Assembly: GCF_014643835.1 (NCBI RefSeq)
Contig: NZ_BMKD01000005.1
Coordinates: 124,001-188,000, forward strand
From: Mucilaginibacter rubeus
GTDB lineage: Bacteria; Bacteroidota; Bacteroidia; Sphingobacteriales; Sphingobacteriaceae
DNA: 64,000 bases
Direction: 5' to 3'
A program made the position numbers and the translations under genes. Shown here one piece after another: positions 26,247-33,788 of the stretch (the stretch's first letter is position 1; every line of letters starts with the position of its first letter). Under the pieces are notes generated by a model. The model saw only the letters and a list, made by a program, of their open reading frames with translations. It was not told where the DNA came from and did no database searches.

Positions 26247-26279
26247 AATAATGGCGAGGCAAACAGCTTCGCCATTATT
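26247..26279 (+). terminator. Hairpin between rpsP and rimM
   Basis: Arms AATAATGGCGA (26247-26257) and TCGCCATTATT (26269-26279) are exact, followed by a T-rich stretch. It is 72 bases after rpsP and 18 bases before rimM, so it probably lowers rather than abolishes read-through into rimM. Confidence 0.7.
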
Positions 26280-26297
26280 GTTTAATTATATTTTTAA

Positions 26298-26825
26298 ATG
26301 AAAACCGAAGAGCATTTCAGGATAGGCAGCGTCCTAAAAACCAAAGGCTTAAAGGGCGAGCTACAGATCTACGTTGATTTTGATGGCATTGAAGCCATTA
26401 AATTTAACGCGGTGTTTATTGACATTGCGGGTAAAATGATCCCTTATTTTGTATCATCAATAAAGTACCTGCAAAAAAACAACGCCTACTTAAACCTGGA
26501 AGATGTTGATACCATTGAAAAAGCATCAACCCTGGTAAAGCGGGATATCTACCTGCCAGGTAAGCTAAAACCTAAAAAGAAAAAGAGCGAATTTACCCTG
26601 AATGACGTGGAAGGCTTTATTGCTATAGATGAAACCCACGGTGAACTGGGCGAAATATTATCGGTGCAGGAATATCCCCAGCAATTGATAGCCACAGTTC
26701 AATACAAAAATAAGGAAGTACTTTTCCCGCTTAACTTAGAGATCATTAAAGGTATTGATGTTGAAGGCGGTGAGATTTACATTGACCTGCCCGAAGGGTT
26801 GCTGGATATTTACCTGGACGGTTAA
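26298..26825 (+). CDS. rimM: Ribosome maturation factor RimM
   Basis: 175 residues. The N-terminal RimM beta barrel begins FRIGSVLKTKGLKGELQIYVDFDGIE, and the C-terminal PRC-barrel ends in LEIIKGIDVEGGEIYIDLPEGLLDIY. It assists assembly of the 30S head through ribosomal protein S19. Located between rpsP and, 2.3 kb later, trmD, the classic order. A strong terminator follows at 26870, so trmD is transcribed separately here. Confidence 0.95.
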   Translation: MKTEEHFRIGSVLKTKGLKGELQIYVDFDGIEAIKFNAVFIDIAGKMIPYFVSSIKYLQKNNAYLNLEDVDTIEKASTLVKRDIYLPGKLKPKKKKSEFTLNDVEGFIAIDETHGELGEILSVQEYPQQLIATVQYKNKEVLFPLNLEIIKGIDVEGGEIYIDLPEGLLDIYLDG

Positions 26826-26869
26826 GTTTGAGAGTAAAGGCTTTTAGATTAAAGAAATAAGATTCCCTC

Positions 26870-26896
26870 ATGCCCGTCTCACGGGCATTTTTTTTT
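26870..26896 (+). terminator. Intrinsic terminator after rimM
   Basis: Perfect arms ATGCCCGT and ACGGGCAT with a CTC loop and a T8 run: a textbook rho-independent terminator 45 bases past the rimM stop. Confidence 0.93.
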
Positions 26897-26979
26897 AACG
26901 GAATTTTAAAAAATACTTGTCAAAAATATTTGACATTTGTAAAGTTTATTTTACTTTTGGTAAGCCAAACTTTACAATT

Positions 26980-27414
26980 ATGAAATCACGCTTTTTATTT
27001 CCGCATTATTGTCGGCTAATCGGTTACTTGTGTTTTGTCATAGATATATTAAAAGCCGTTGCTTTAAAATTTATTTATCCCCAGGGCTTCGCCCAAACAG
27101 GAGATACTCCCAATATCTGGATGAATATCACAAACGACTTTAATATTATCATCGTTATCATCGGATTATTGCTTATAGCTTTCTCCAAAGAAAAAGATGA
27201 AGATGAGCATATTTCACAGCTGCGATTGGACTCATTACAATGGGCGATATATGTAAACTATTGCCTTTTTCTGATCTTAGTCGTTTTGATACATGGCTTT
27301 AAATTTCTCGAAATTGTAGCCTACAATGTCATTACTCCTTTGATATTCTTTATCATCCGGTTTAGATGGAAGGTTTTTTTATTAAATAGAAGCCTCGCAA
27401 AAGAATCAAATTAA
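26980..27414 (+). CDS. Small membrane protein, paralogue A of a pair with Xre regulator
   Basis: 144 residues from the ATG at 26980 (an in-frame TTG at 26917 is less likely). The start MKSRFLFPHYCRLIGYL is followed by about four membrane helices. A cytoplasmic stretch between the second and third helices reads AFSKEKDEDEHISQLRLDSLQWAIYVNY, and the end is FFIIRFRWKVFLLNRS. The same landmarks recur in the next gene, so the two arose by tandem duplication. Function unknown. The ATG is preceded by TTTACAATTATG, and the sister gene by TTTACAATCATG. These proteins usually precede a small Cro/CI-type regulator, as here. Confidence 0.8.
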   Translation: MKSRFLFPHYCRLIGYLCFVIDILKAVALKFIYPQGFAQTGDTPNIWMNITNDFNIIIVIIGLLLIAFSKEKDEDEHISQLRLDSLQWAIYVNYCLFLILVVLIHGFKFLEIVAYNVITPLIFFIIRFRWKVFLLNRSLAKESN

Positions 27415-27482
27415 ACTATACTTGATTCAATAAGAAAAATTCAGAATACAGCCATCCTGTGTTTCGAGCAAACTTTACAATC

Positions 27483-27920
27483 ATGAAATCACACTTCTTA
27501 TTTCCGCACTGGTTTAGATATTTGGGACTTGCACTTTTCCTGATCCATATCCCCATCGTAATGTTTAAAAAAGAGATGGGCTTTAGCATGCATGAAGAAC
27601 CTGTAAGCGACGACCTGTTTAACAGCCATCATATCTTTTTCATGACTACCACACTGCTCATGGCCATAGGTTTATTCTTTATCGCTTTCGCAAAAGAACG
27701 CATTGAAGACGAACAGATCTTTAAACTCCGGCTCGACTCATTGCAATGGGCCATTTATGTAAATTATATACTTTTGGTTGTGAGTTTAATATTAAGTAAA
27801 GACACCGAACATATTTTGTTTTTAAATTTATTGGTACCGCTTGTGTTTTTCATTGTGCGTTTCAGGTGGAAAATTTTTCAGAACAACCGCCTCATCAATA
27901 AGGAAGAGGGGCAGGCATGA
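27483..27920 (+). CDS. Small membrane protein, paralogue B
   Basis: 145 residues from the ATG at 27483. MKSHFLFPHWFRYLG at the start, AFAKERIEDEQIFKLRLDSLQWAIYVNY in the middle and FFIVRFRWKIF at the end match paralogue A closely; the second helix region differs. Four helices are predicted by eye. Its stop overlaps the start of the Xre gene by four bases (ATGA), so regulator and membrane protein are translated together. A membrane partner that holds or inactivates the small DNA-binding protein is a reasonable inference. Confidence 0.82.
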   Translation: MKSHFLFPHWFRYLGLALFLIHIPIVMFKKEMGFSMHEEPVSDDLFNSHHIFFMTTTLLMAIGLFFIAFAKERIEDEQIFKLRLDSLQWAIYVNYILLVVSLILSKDTEHILFLNLLVPLVFFIVRFRWKIFQNNRLINKEEGQA

Positions 27921-28117
27921 AAAATAACATTAGGGTTGAGCGCGCCATCAAAAACATAACCCAGGCCGAGCTTGCAGAGCTTATCGGGGTGTCGCGGCAA
28001 ACCATCAATACCATCGAAAGCAACAGGTACGTGCCATCTACCGTGCTGGCTTTAAAAATAGCCCGTGTATTTGGCAAACCTGTTGAAGATATTTTTTCGT
28101 TAGACGAAGAGGATTAA
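27917..28117 (+). CDS. Cro/CI-type helix-turn-helix regulator (66 aa)
   Basis: 66 residues, a lone HTH_3/XRE domain. It starts MKNNIRVERAIKNITQAELAELIGVSRQTINTIE, with the recognition helix in VSRQTINTIES, and the end VLALKIARVFGKPVEDIFSLDEED is typical of the small YozG-like regulators. Such minimal regulators are often encoded with a short membrane protein; here two paralogues precede it, the second overlapping by ATGA. It probably autoregulates this operon. No obvious operator repeat was found upstream of paralogue A beyond the shared TTTACAAT words. Confidence 0.92.
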   Translation: MKNNIRVERAIKNITQAELAELIGVSRQTINTIESNRYVPSTVLALKIARVFGKPVEDIFSLDEED

Positions 28118-28133
28118 TTAAACCAATATAACC

Positions 28134-28523
28134 ATGGCAACAAAACCAAGCTTCGCACCGCAGTTAGCCATTCCGCATGGTGTAACCGATATCAGCTTTT
28201 ACATTAAAGCTTTGGGCGCGGTAGAACTCAGGCGTTTTAGCAATGATGATGGCAGCATCCATGTATCGGAGCTTTCGATAGACGGAACTATTTTTCACCT
28301 GCATGAAGAAACCGAACGAACGGCTGTGCTTTGCCCCGATACTACAAAGGCTACCACTGTAACCATCGGTCTTTTTGTTGATGATGTGCATGCTGTGATG
28401 GAAGCTGCGAGGCAGGCAGGCGCAACAATAGCTTCGGAAGTAACAGATTGGGACTATGGTTACCGCCAGGGTGACTTTATTGACCCTTTCGGGCATCGGT
28501 GGATGATTGAGAAGGTTATTTAA
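28134..28523 (+). CDS. VOC-family (glyoxalase-like) protein
   Basis: 129 residues of the PhnB-like vicinal oxygen chelate fold: VTDISFYIKALGAVELRRF, then HVSELSIDGTIFHLHEE and TVTIGLFVDDVHAVMEAARQAGATI, ending DPFGHRWMIEKV. VOC proteins bind a metal with His/Glu residues and act on small molecules or bind drugs; here the Glu near the C-terminal GHRWMIE site and His of HLHEE are candidate ligands. Substrate unknown. It follows the Xre gene by 16 bases and may be co-transcribed. Confidence 0.85.
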   Translation: MATKPSFAPQLAIPHGVTDISFYIKALGAVELRRFSNDDGSIHVSELSIDGTIFHLHEETERTAVLCPDTTKATTVTIGLFVDDVHAVMEAARQAGATIASEVTDWDYGYRQGDFIDPFGHRWMIEKVI

Positions 28524-28544
28524 ACAAAATACTTTTATAAACCA

Positions 28545-28635
28545 TGTCATTGCGAGCGTAGCGCGGCAACCGCACGGAAGCATAGCCGCCCTGTATAGCA
28601 TGCGATTGCCACGTCGTTTCTCCTCGCAATGACAT
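28545..28635. repeat. REP-like palindrome, copy 1
   Basis: Terminal arms ATGTCATTGCGAG and CTCGCAATGACAT are exact (13 bp); weaker pairing continues inward (GCGCGGCAACCGCA against TGCGATTGCCACG). The loop contains GCATAGCCGC, which recurs in the copy at 32656. It lies between the two VOC genes. Confidence 0.85.
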
Positions 28636-28675
28636 AATTTTTGCGTAGATTTTAAAACTTTAACCCAATAACCCC

Positions 28676-29047
28676 ATGGCAAAGCAACCCACCTACGGCA
28701 ACGGCAAAATATGTTATATCGAGATTCCAGCTACTGATATCAGCATATCCACAAAGTTTTTTGAAACTGTTTTCGGCTGGCACATCCGTACGGATAATCA
28801 CGGCTCCGCCTCGTTTGATGACGGGGTAAGCGAAGTAAGCGGTATGTGGGTAACAGGTCGCGAACCGATGGGCAAAGCAGGGTTGCTGATCTCTATTATG
28901 GTTGATGATGCAGAAGCAACACTTAAGCTGATAGAGGCTAATGGAGGTATCATTGTTCAACCAATTGGCAAGGATTTCCCGGAAATTACCGCACATTTTA
29001 CTGACCCGGCGGGTAATTTATGGGGAATTTATCAGCATAGAGGATAG
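28676..29047 (+). CDS. VOC-family protein (CFP-30/glyoxalase-like)
   Basis: 123 residues: YGNGKICYIEIPATDISISTKFFETVFGWHI, then FDDGVSEVSGMWVTGREPMGKAGLLISIMVDDAEATLKLIEANGG and TAHFTDPAGNLWGIYQ. It is the shorter VOC form in which one beta-alpha-beta-beta-beta module repeats. The likely ligands are the His/Glu and the Asp-Pro-Ala-Gly-Asn end, but the full set is not certain. Distantly related to the VOC gene 150 bases upstream; a REP-like palindrome separates the two. Confidence 0.85.
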   Translation: MAKQPTYGNGKICYIEIPATDISISTKFFETVFGWHIRTDNHGSASFDDGVSEVSGMWVTGREPMGKAGLLISIMVDDAEATLKLIEANGGIIVQPIGKDFPEITAHFTDPAGNLWGIYQHRG

Positions 29048-29056
29048 TCATTGAAG

Positions 29057-29147
29057 CAAGATTGCACGACTCAGGAATCAAGACAATTTCGGAGAGAGGA
29101 CATTTTTCAGTAATCTTGCATCCTGATTCTTTTATCCTGAGTCTGAA
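29057..29147. repeat. 7-nt periodic palindromic array before trmD
   Basis: Left words CAAGATT, CACGACT, CAGGAAT, CAAGACA start at 29057, 29065, 29072 and 29079. Right words ATCTTGC, ATCCTGA, TTCTTTT, ATCCTGA, GTCTGAA start at 29113, 29120, 29127, 29134 and 29141 (exactly 7 apart). GACTCAGGA and TCCTGAGTC pair exactly. The array fills the spacer before trmD. Confidence 0.65.
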
Positions 29148-29153
29148 GAAAAT

Positions 29154-29834
29154 ATGCGTTTCGATATCATCTCTGTATTGCCCAGTTTGCTTGAAAGCCC
29201 TTTTGCACATTCTATTTTACAGCGTGCACAGAAAAAGGGGATTTCTGAAATTGTTGTTCATAACCTGAGGGATTATGCCACCAATAAGCAAAAAAGCGTG
29301 GATGATTATCCTTACGGTGGAGGCAGCGGTATGGTGATGACCATTCCACCTTTTGCGGCATGCATCGAAAAGCTAAAATCAGAGCGTGATTATGACGAGA
29401 TCATCTTCATGTCGCCCGATGGCGAAACCCTCAATCAGGCTATCGCTAACCAGCTTTCCATCAAAAAAAATATCATTATCCTTTGCGGTCATTACAAAGG
29501 TATCGATCAACGCATCCGCGACATTTACGTTACCCGCGAGATCTCGATAGGCGATTACGTACTTTCGGGCGGGGAACTGCCCGCCGCCGTACTGGTTGAT
29601 GCCGTAGTAAGGCTAATCCCCGGCGTGTTGAGTGATGAAACATCCGCATTATCTGATTCATTCCAGGATGACCTTCTGGATGCCCCTGTTTATACCCGTC
29701 CGGCCGACTGGAACGGGCACAAGGTCCCCGAGATCCTTTTAGGAGGTAATACTCCCGAAATAGAAAAATGGCGCCACGAGCAGGCATTAGAGCGCACAAA
29801 AGCACGACGGCCGGATCTTTTGGATAAAGATTAA
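29154..29834 (+). CDS. trmD: tRNA (guanine37-N1)-methyltransferase
   Basis: 226 residues, the SPOUT fold with the trefoil knot. [17 protein letters not shown] is followed by [18 protein letters not shown], the knot region [37 protein letters not shown], and the C-terminal [27 protein letters not shown]. It methylates G37 of tRNAs that read CCN and similar codons, preventing +1 frameshifting. Its stop overlaps the convergent glycosyltransferase stop by four bases (29831-29834). A 7-nt periodic palindrome precedes it. Confidence 0.97.
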   Translation: MRFDIISVLPSLLESPFAHSILQRAQKKGISEIVVHNLRDYATNKQKSVDDYPYGGGSGMVMTIPPFAACIEKLKSERDYDEIIFMSPDGETLNQAIANQLSIKKNIIILCGHYKGIDQRIRDIYVTREISIGDYVLSGGELPAAVLVDAVVRLIPGVLSDETSALSDSFQDDLLDAPVYTRPADWNGHKVPEILLGGNTPEIEKWRHEQALERTKARRPDLLDKD

Positions 29835-31126
29835 ACAGCCGTTTCTTTAAACTTAAGGCTCATTTTTGGAAGTTTATCAATAGTACAGGCTATCCAAAAA
29901 AGCAGTATCGGCACCACAACGTCTAATTGCCTCACGTAAGCACTTGCAAAGCCGCTAAGCAAAAAGTAAACCGTAAAAAGCAGCATTGTTAGCTTAACCG
30001 GATAGATGATCTGCTTTCGGTTAATTACACTTATAACTAAACATATAACGGAAGCCCACAAAAGCAAGGATCCCGTAATAATGTTACTTATTGTTTGAGT
30101 AACCTGGTAGGTATATGAATAAGGAAAATCAAAAAGCATTCGCGAGATGTTGTAGAAGTAATTTTTTACAAATTTTTTAGGTGCGGATTTAATATTCCTG
30201 ATTGCCGCTTTTTTAAAAAGCTCATCCTGCTCAACACCTTGATGCGCCATGATAAAAGATATCTCTTTGGCATGATTTGCTTGCAGCAGCGAATCGCCTT
30301 CGGTTGATTTAAACGGCATCGGGAGTATGGAGTTAGACAGATAGGGAGCCTTCCAGTCGCCATATTCCAAATCATAAGGCGAACTCATCCAGTACAAACT
30401 CATCCCTCCGGAATTTCCCCAGTAAAAAATCTTTCCGGTAAGGTGTTGGGTATAGGAAAGATAAGGTACCGTGGTAAGCAAGGCTATAGCGAAGATATAT
30501 ACCGCATTAATACAAGATATTCTTATCGCCTTTATGATACTTAACAGCAAACAGATAATCAAACAAAGTAATATTACATAACCGAAAATGATTTTGGTTA
30601 AGGCCAGGAAACCAATCAGAAAACCTGAAAGTACAAGGTACCTTGTTTTACGTTTCACATAATACAAGGTGATGCTGTATACAATACTTACTATTAAAAA
30701 TGAAGTAAAAACCTCGGTATAAATAGCGGGTAAAAACTGGTAAAGATTAATATAAAATGCCCATATAACGGCAAATAGCATCGCCAGTTTTTCCTTAACC
30801 ACATAACGCAGGGCCTGATTAAAAAACACTACCGACAGGTAAAAGAAAAGCGCGTTTAATAAGGAATACCAAATAAGTGGCAAATGCAAGGCGGCACAAG
30901 GCATGAGTACAACAGGATAACCCGGACCACTCCATAAATTGATATCAGGCGCGGGGGGCGAATAAAAACCATGAATTAAGTTAGATGCAAAACCTACGTA
31001 CCTGGGCTCATCGCCATACAACACAGGATATTTAAATTTCAATACACGATAAACGTAATAAACAAGGAACGGTGAAAACAGGAAATAGGGGTTTTGCTTT
31101 ACATTAAAACGCATATGATATGGCAT
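29831..31126 (-). CDS. GT-C-type membrane glycosyltransferase (ArnT/PMT-like)
   Basis: 431 residues with about ten membrane helices. The first periplasmic loop contains [34 protein letters not shown], with the DE pair of PMT_2/GT83-type enzymes that take polyisoprenyl-phosphate sugars. The rest is hydrophobic, with a periplasmic loop about 222-290. It is expected to glycosylate lipid A, peptidoglycan-linked or secreted glycans on the periplasmic face; the acceptor is unknown. Convergent with trmD, four-base overlap of stops. No operon partner. Confidence 0.82.
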   Translation of the reverse strand: MPYHMRFNVKQNPYFLFSPFLVYYVYRVLKFKYPVLYGDEPRYVGFASNLIHGFYSPPAPDINLWSGPGYPVVLMPCAALHLPLIWYSLLNALFFYLSVVFFNQALRYVVKEKLAMLFAVIWAFYINLYQFLPAIYTEVFTSFLIVSIVYSITLYYVKRKTRYLVLSGFLIGFLALTKIIFGYVILLCLIICLLLSIIKAIRISCINAVYIFAIALLTTVPYLSYTQHLTGKIFYWGNSGGMSLYWMSSPYDLEYGDWKAPYLSNSILPMPFKSTEGDSLLQANHAKEISFIMAHQGVEQDELFKKAAIRNIKSAPKKFVKNYFYNISRMLFDFPYSYTYQVTQTISNIITGSLLLWASVICLVISVINRKQIIYPVKLTMLLFTVYFLLSGFASAYVRQLDVVVPILLFWIACTIDKLPKMSLKFKETAV

Positions 31127-31205
31127 GTATCAATGATACCAATTTATAGCCTATCTCCGGATATAATTATTCAAAATTCAACGCTTTGTTAAAAGGCAAC
31201 CATAA

Positions 31206-31331
31206 ACACTCGCACTCTGCAGCGATACGCTCATCAATTTTGCATTTAACCAGCTTTTAATTGGACTGATCTACACACTTATAGCTTACTTCACCGAGAA
31301 GAGACCCGTGCTGGGAATTATTGAAAAATAA
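31206..31331 (+). other. 41-codon protein-like fragment without start
   Basis: Between two stops, 41 codons read ...NFAFNQLLIGLIYTLIAYFT EKRPVLGIIEK and look like the end of a membrane protein. No start codon or upstream extension exists (a stop lies at 31203). It may be a gene remnant or chance; I cannot assign it to a family. Confidence 0.25.
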
Positions 31332-31348
31332 AAAGCCGATTTATGGCA

Positions 31349-31807
31349 TTACGAAATATACGATGATTCGAAATGCCTTATCAATCTTAACCCTTTTACG
31401 CTGCAAACAAGAAAAGCAGCAGGATAAACGATCATCAATGCGCCGAAGGACGGCGCGCTGAAAAACCTAACCAGATAGCTAACAATAAAAATTGCATTGA
31501 CAATTATTGAGAAAACCCACCCAACCGGGTTGAGGACATTGTCTGTGTTAGTCGTCTGTCGATAGTAAATATATTGCAATGCTATACCAGATAACATTAA
31601 GCTTAGGACTATCCAATCGTAAATATTTCTAAAAGAGTTTTGTTCCAACTTATTAAAGGTGATAAAAATAACGCCTCCCGCAATAACTGTTGGTATAAGG
31701 TTGATAAAGAATAACCACCTGGCAATATTGGAGGCTCTTGCAATAATTGAATCAATTGAGTTGCGCATGTCAGGCTTGGTTAGCATTGGCAATTTAATCA
31801 AAAACAT
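31349..31807 (-). CDS. Four-helix hypothetical membrane protein
   Basis: 152 residues. After a short N-terminal lead (MRNSIDSIIARASNIARWLF) come four hydrophobic segments: FINLIPTVIAGGVIFITF, IYDWIVLSLMLSGIALQYIYY, GWVFSIIVNAIFIVSYLVRFF and LMIVYPAAFLVCSVKGLRLI. No enzymatic motif. Upstream alternatives for the start are MFLIKLP (31807) or MLTKPDM (31786). It stands alone on the minus strand between a gene remnant and the divergent rplS. Confidence 0.65.
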   Translation of the reverse strand: MFLIKLPMLTKPDMRNSIDSIIARASNIARWLFFINLIPTVIAGGVIFITFNKLEQNSFRNIYDWIVLSLMLSGIALQYIYYRQTTNTDNVLNPVGWVFSIIVNAIFIVSYLVRFFSAPSFGALMIVYPAAFLVCSVKGLRLIRHFESSYIS

Positions 31808-31984
31808 GAGTTTAATAACATCGCCAAAGCGGCAATAGGTTTAACATTGCTGTCCAATTTTAAAAAGGGGTGGTTAACCCACGCAAACATCCCCTTATCT
31901 TTGCTAAAACCACAACCTACTGTTAATAAAAAAACTAAATGTGGAAATTTTTAAATTTGGCTTTCTTTTATTGAAAATAATCCC

Positions 31985-32020
31985 TATACTTGCAATCCGA
32001 TTTTTACGGGCTAAAAATCG
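31985..32020 (+). promoter_or_regulatory. rplS promoter-like -7 box and leader hairpin
   Basis: TATACTTG (31985-31992) is one mismatch from TAnnTTTG. A hairpin with arms CGATTTTTA (31998-32006) and TAAAAATCG (32012-32020), loop of five, begins about where the RNA should start and ends 18 bases before the ATG. It is a candidate L19 mRNA leader for autogenous control. Confidence 0.5.
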
Positions 32021-32038
32021 CATTAAGAGCTTAAAATC

Positions 32039-32386
32039 ATGGATTTAGTAAAATTTGTTGAAGAGCAATCAGTAGAAAAAAAGCAGCTTCCATCCTTCAA
32101 AGCTGGTGATACTGTAAGTGTTCACTATAAAATCAGAGAAGGAAATAAAGAACGCGTTCAGGTTTACCAAGGTGTTGTTATTCAGCGTAACAGCGTTGGT
32201 GTAAGCGAAACTTTTACTGTGCGTAAAGTATCAAATGGCATTGGCGTTGAGCGTATCTTCCCTGTTAACTCTCCAAACATCGACAAGATCGAAGTTAACA
32301 GCGTTGGTAAAGTTCGTCGTTCTAAACTATACTACCTGCGTGCCCTTACTGGTAAAGCAGCTCGTATCAAATCAAAACGCGTTTAA
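32039..32386 (+). CDS. rplS: 50S ribosomal protein L19
   Basis: 115 residues, the normal length: [32 protein letters not shown] and the C-terminal [16 protein letters not shown] are the bL19 signature. It lies at the 30S-50S interface. In many bacteria it follows trmD directly; here the two are 2.2 kb apart, with its own promoter-like -7 box and leader hairpin. A strong terminator follows at 32420. Confidence 0.98.
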   Translation: MDLVKFVEEQSVEKKQLPSFKAGDTVSVHYKIREGNKERVQVYQGVVIQRNSVGVSETFTVRKVSNGIGVERIFPVNSPNIDKIEVNSVGKVRRSKLYYLRALTGKAARIKSKRV

Positions 32387-32419
32387 TTTACCCAACCGCT
32401 TAGCGGTATATAAAAGATT

Positions 32420-32458
32420 AAAAGGCCTTTCTGAAATAATTTCGGTAAGGCCTTTTGC
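32420..32458 (+). terminator. Intrinsic terminator after rplS
   Basis: Arms AAAAGGCCTT (32420-32429) and AAGGCCTTTT (32447-32456) with further internal pairing (CTGAAAT / ATTTCGG) and a short T-run. Confidence 0.88.
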
Positions 32459-32655
32459 TATGTGATGTTTTTTGAAAAACGATCCTCTTAATCTGTTGAT
32501 TTTCAAACACGAAGGCAAAGGCAAGCTATCAAAGTAAACTACCGCGGGTTTGTAACCCTTGGTGAACCATGGCTTAAGCTTTCAGTTTCAACGATATCGA
32601 ATCACAGATTACGCTGCCACTAAACCTGCGACAGTGCAACACCCATAAAAACCAC

Positions 32656-32749
32656 GTCAATTGCGAGGTACGAAGCAATCCCCAACTTTACAGAGCGAAT
32701 TTGCATAGCCGCTATACTAATAGAGGATTGCTTCTTACCTCGCAATGAC
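32656..32749. repeat. REP-like palindrome, copy 2
   Basis: Outer arms GTCAATTGCGAGG... and ...CCTCGCAATGAC pair over about 25 nt with one bulge and one mismatch, continuing through GAAGCAATCC/GGATTGCTTC. The loop includes GCATAGCCGC, as in the copy at 28545. It is a dispersed element, not a terminator. Confidence 0.85.
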
Positions 32750-32776
32750 GCATTTTAAATAGCTTTTCGAAAAAGC

Positions 32777-32806
32777 ACAAAAAAAGCAGATGAGTTCCCC
32801 ATCTGC
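32777..32806 (-). terminator. Intrinsic terminator of the psd operon
   Basis: Arms GCAGATG (32786-32792) and CATCTGC (32800-32806); on the minus strand a T7 run follows (32779-32785). It is 26 bases past the psd stop. Confidence 0.85.
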
Positions 32807-32832
32807 CTTTCTTTATATAAAACGTACGCTAA

Positions 32833-33762
32833 TTATTCGCTATCCGCTTCCTTTGCCGCATCACCACTATCAACTTTTTTAGCTTTTGATGCTGTTTTTT
32901 TCTTAACAGGTTTCTCTGCGGCGCTTTCTTCCACTGCCGGATTTTCAGCTGTCTCAGGATGATCAACTACCAGTGACGGAGCAGGAGTAATACTGTTCAT
33001 AGTAGGTGTTTCCTCTACCAAAACGGCTGGCTCAACTGGAGCAGCAGGCGGCTCAGGAACAACAATTGCATCAGGCTTTGCAGCTTCTTTTACAGGCTCC
33101 GGATCAACCAGCTCAGCCAAAACCGTACGACCGCCTTTTACTACATCGCCAATATTTACCAGGATCTTAGTACCCAGCGGCAGGAAAACATCCACTCTCG
33201 AGCCAAACTTAATAAAACCGAACTGTTGGCCCTGCTCAACAATATCCCCTTGTTTAACATACCAAACTATGCGGCGGGCCAGTGCACCGGCTATCTGCCT
33301 GAACAATACAGTTACACCTTTGCTGTTTTCAATAGCTATAGTTGTACGTTCGTTCTCGGTTGATGATTTAGGATGCCAGGCCACCAGGTATTTACCTTTA
33401 TGGTATTTAAAATAACTTACCACACCTGCAATAGGGTTACGGTTCACGTGCACATTAACCGGCGACATGAAAACCGATAATTGAATACGTTTATCTTTTA
33501 AAAATTCGGTTTCTTCAGTTTCTTCAATCACTACAACCTTGCCATCGGCAGGGCAAAGGATAGTATTTTCGGCGGTTTCAATATCAAAGAATGGACTGCG
33601 GAAAAACTGCAGGATGATCAAAAATAAAGCACCCGAAAAAATATAAACTATCCATTTCAGCGTATGCGCAGTTGGCATGTAAAACTGGATGAGCGCATTT
33701 AAAACAAAAATGAACAGGATAGTAATAGCGAGTGAGGTATAGCCTTCTTTATGTATGGTCAT
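32833..33762 (-). CDS. psd: Phosphatidylserine decarboxylase with C-terminal extension
   Basis: 309 residues. Two N-terminal membrane helices (about 10-55) precede the catalytic part: FFDIETAENTILCPADGKVVVIEE, then LSVFMSPVNVHVNRNP and the self-cleavage site Gly187-Ser188 in FGSRVDVFLP, which yields the pyruvoyl group. This is the short Bacteroidota form (about 220 residues), but it carries a 90-residue tail (about 221-309) rich in Ala, Pro, Glu, Val and Lys. It makes phosphatidylethanolamine from phosphatidylserine. Last gene of a phospholipid operon with cdsA, 26 bases after the cdsA stop. Confidence 0.95.
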   Translation of the reverse strand: MTIHKEGYTSLAITILFIFVLNALIQFYMPTAHTLKWIVYIFSGALFLIILQFFRSPFFDIETAENTILCPADGKVVVIEETEETEFLKDKRIQLSVFMSPVNVHVNRNPIAGVVSYFKYHKGKYLVAWHPKSSTENERTTIAIENSKGVTVLFRQIAGALARRIVWYVKQGDIVEQGQQFGFIKFGSRVDVFLPLGTKILVNIGDVVKGGRTVLAELVDPEPVKEAAKPDAIVVPEPPAAPVEPAVLVEETPTMNSITPAPSLVVDHPETAENPAVEESAAEKPVKKKTASKAKKVDSGDAAKEADSE

Positions 33763-33788
33763 TATTTATTGTGTTTAATACAAAACTA

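Larger units (their letters stand above)
32387..32832. other. 446-bp intergenic region between rplS and psd
   Basis: It holds the rplS terminator (32420), a REP-like palindrome (32656-32749) and the psd terminator (32786). Between 32460 and 32650 I see no open frame, promoter or repeat worth naming; it may be a degenerate palindrome. Confidence 0.8.

Noticed and set aside
28164-28682. 172-codon leftward frame over the first VOC gene and the REP-like palindrome
   Set aside because: Antisense to a clear VOC gene; its sequence mirrors the coding strand and the repeat.
31956-31992. Complete -33/-7 promoter for rplS
   Set aside because: TTTG at 31956 is 25 bases and TTG at 31971 is 11 bases from the -7 box; neither fits the expected spacing, so only the -7-like box is reported.
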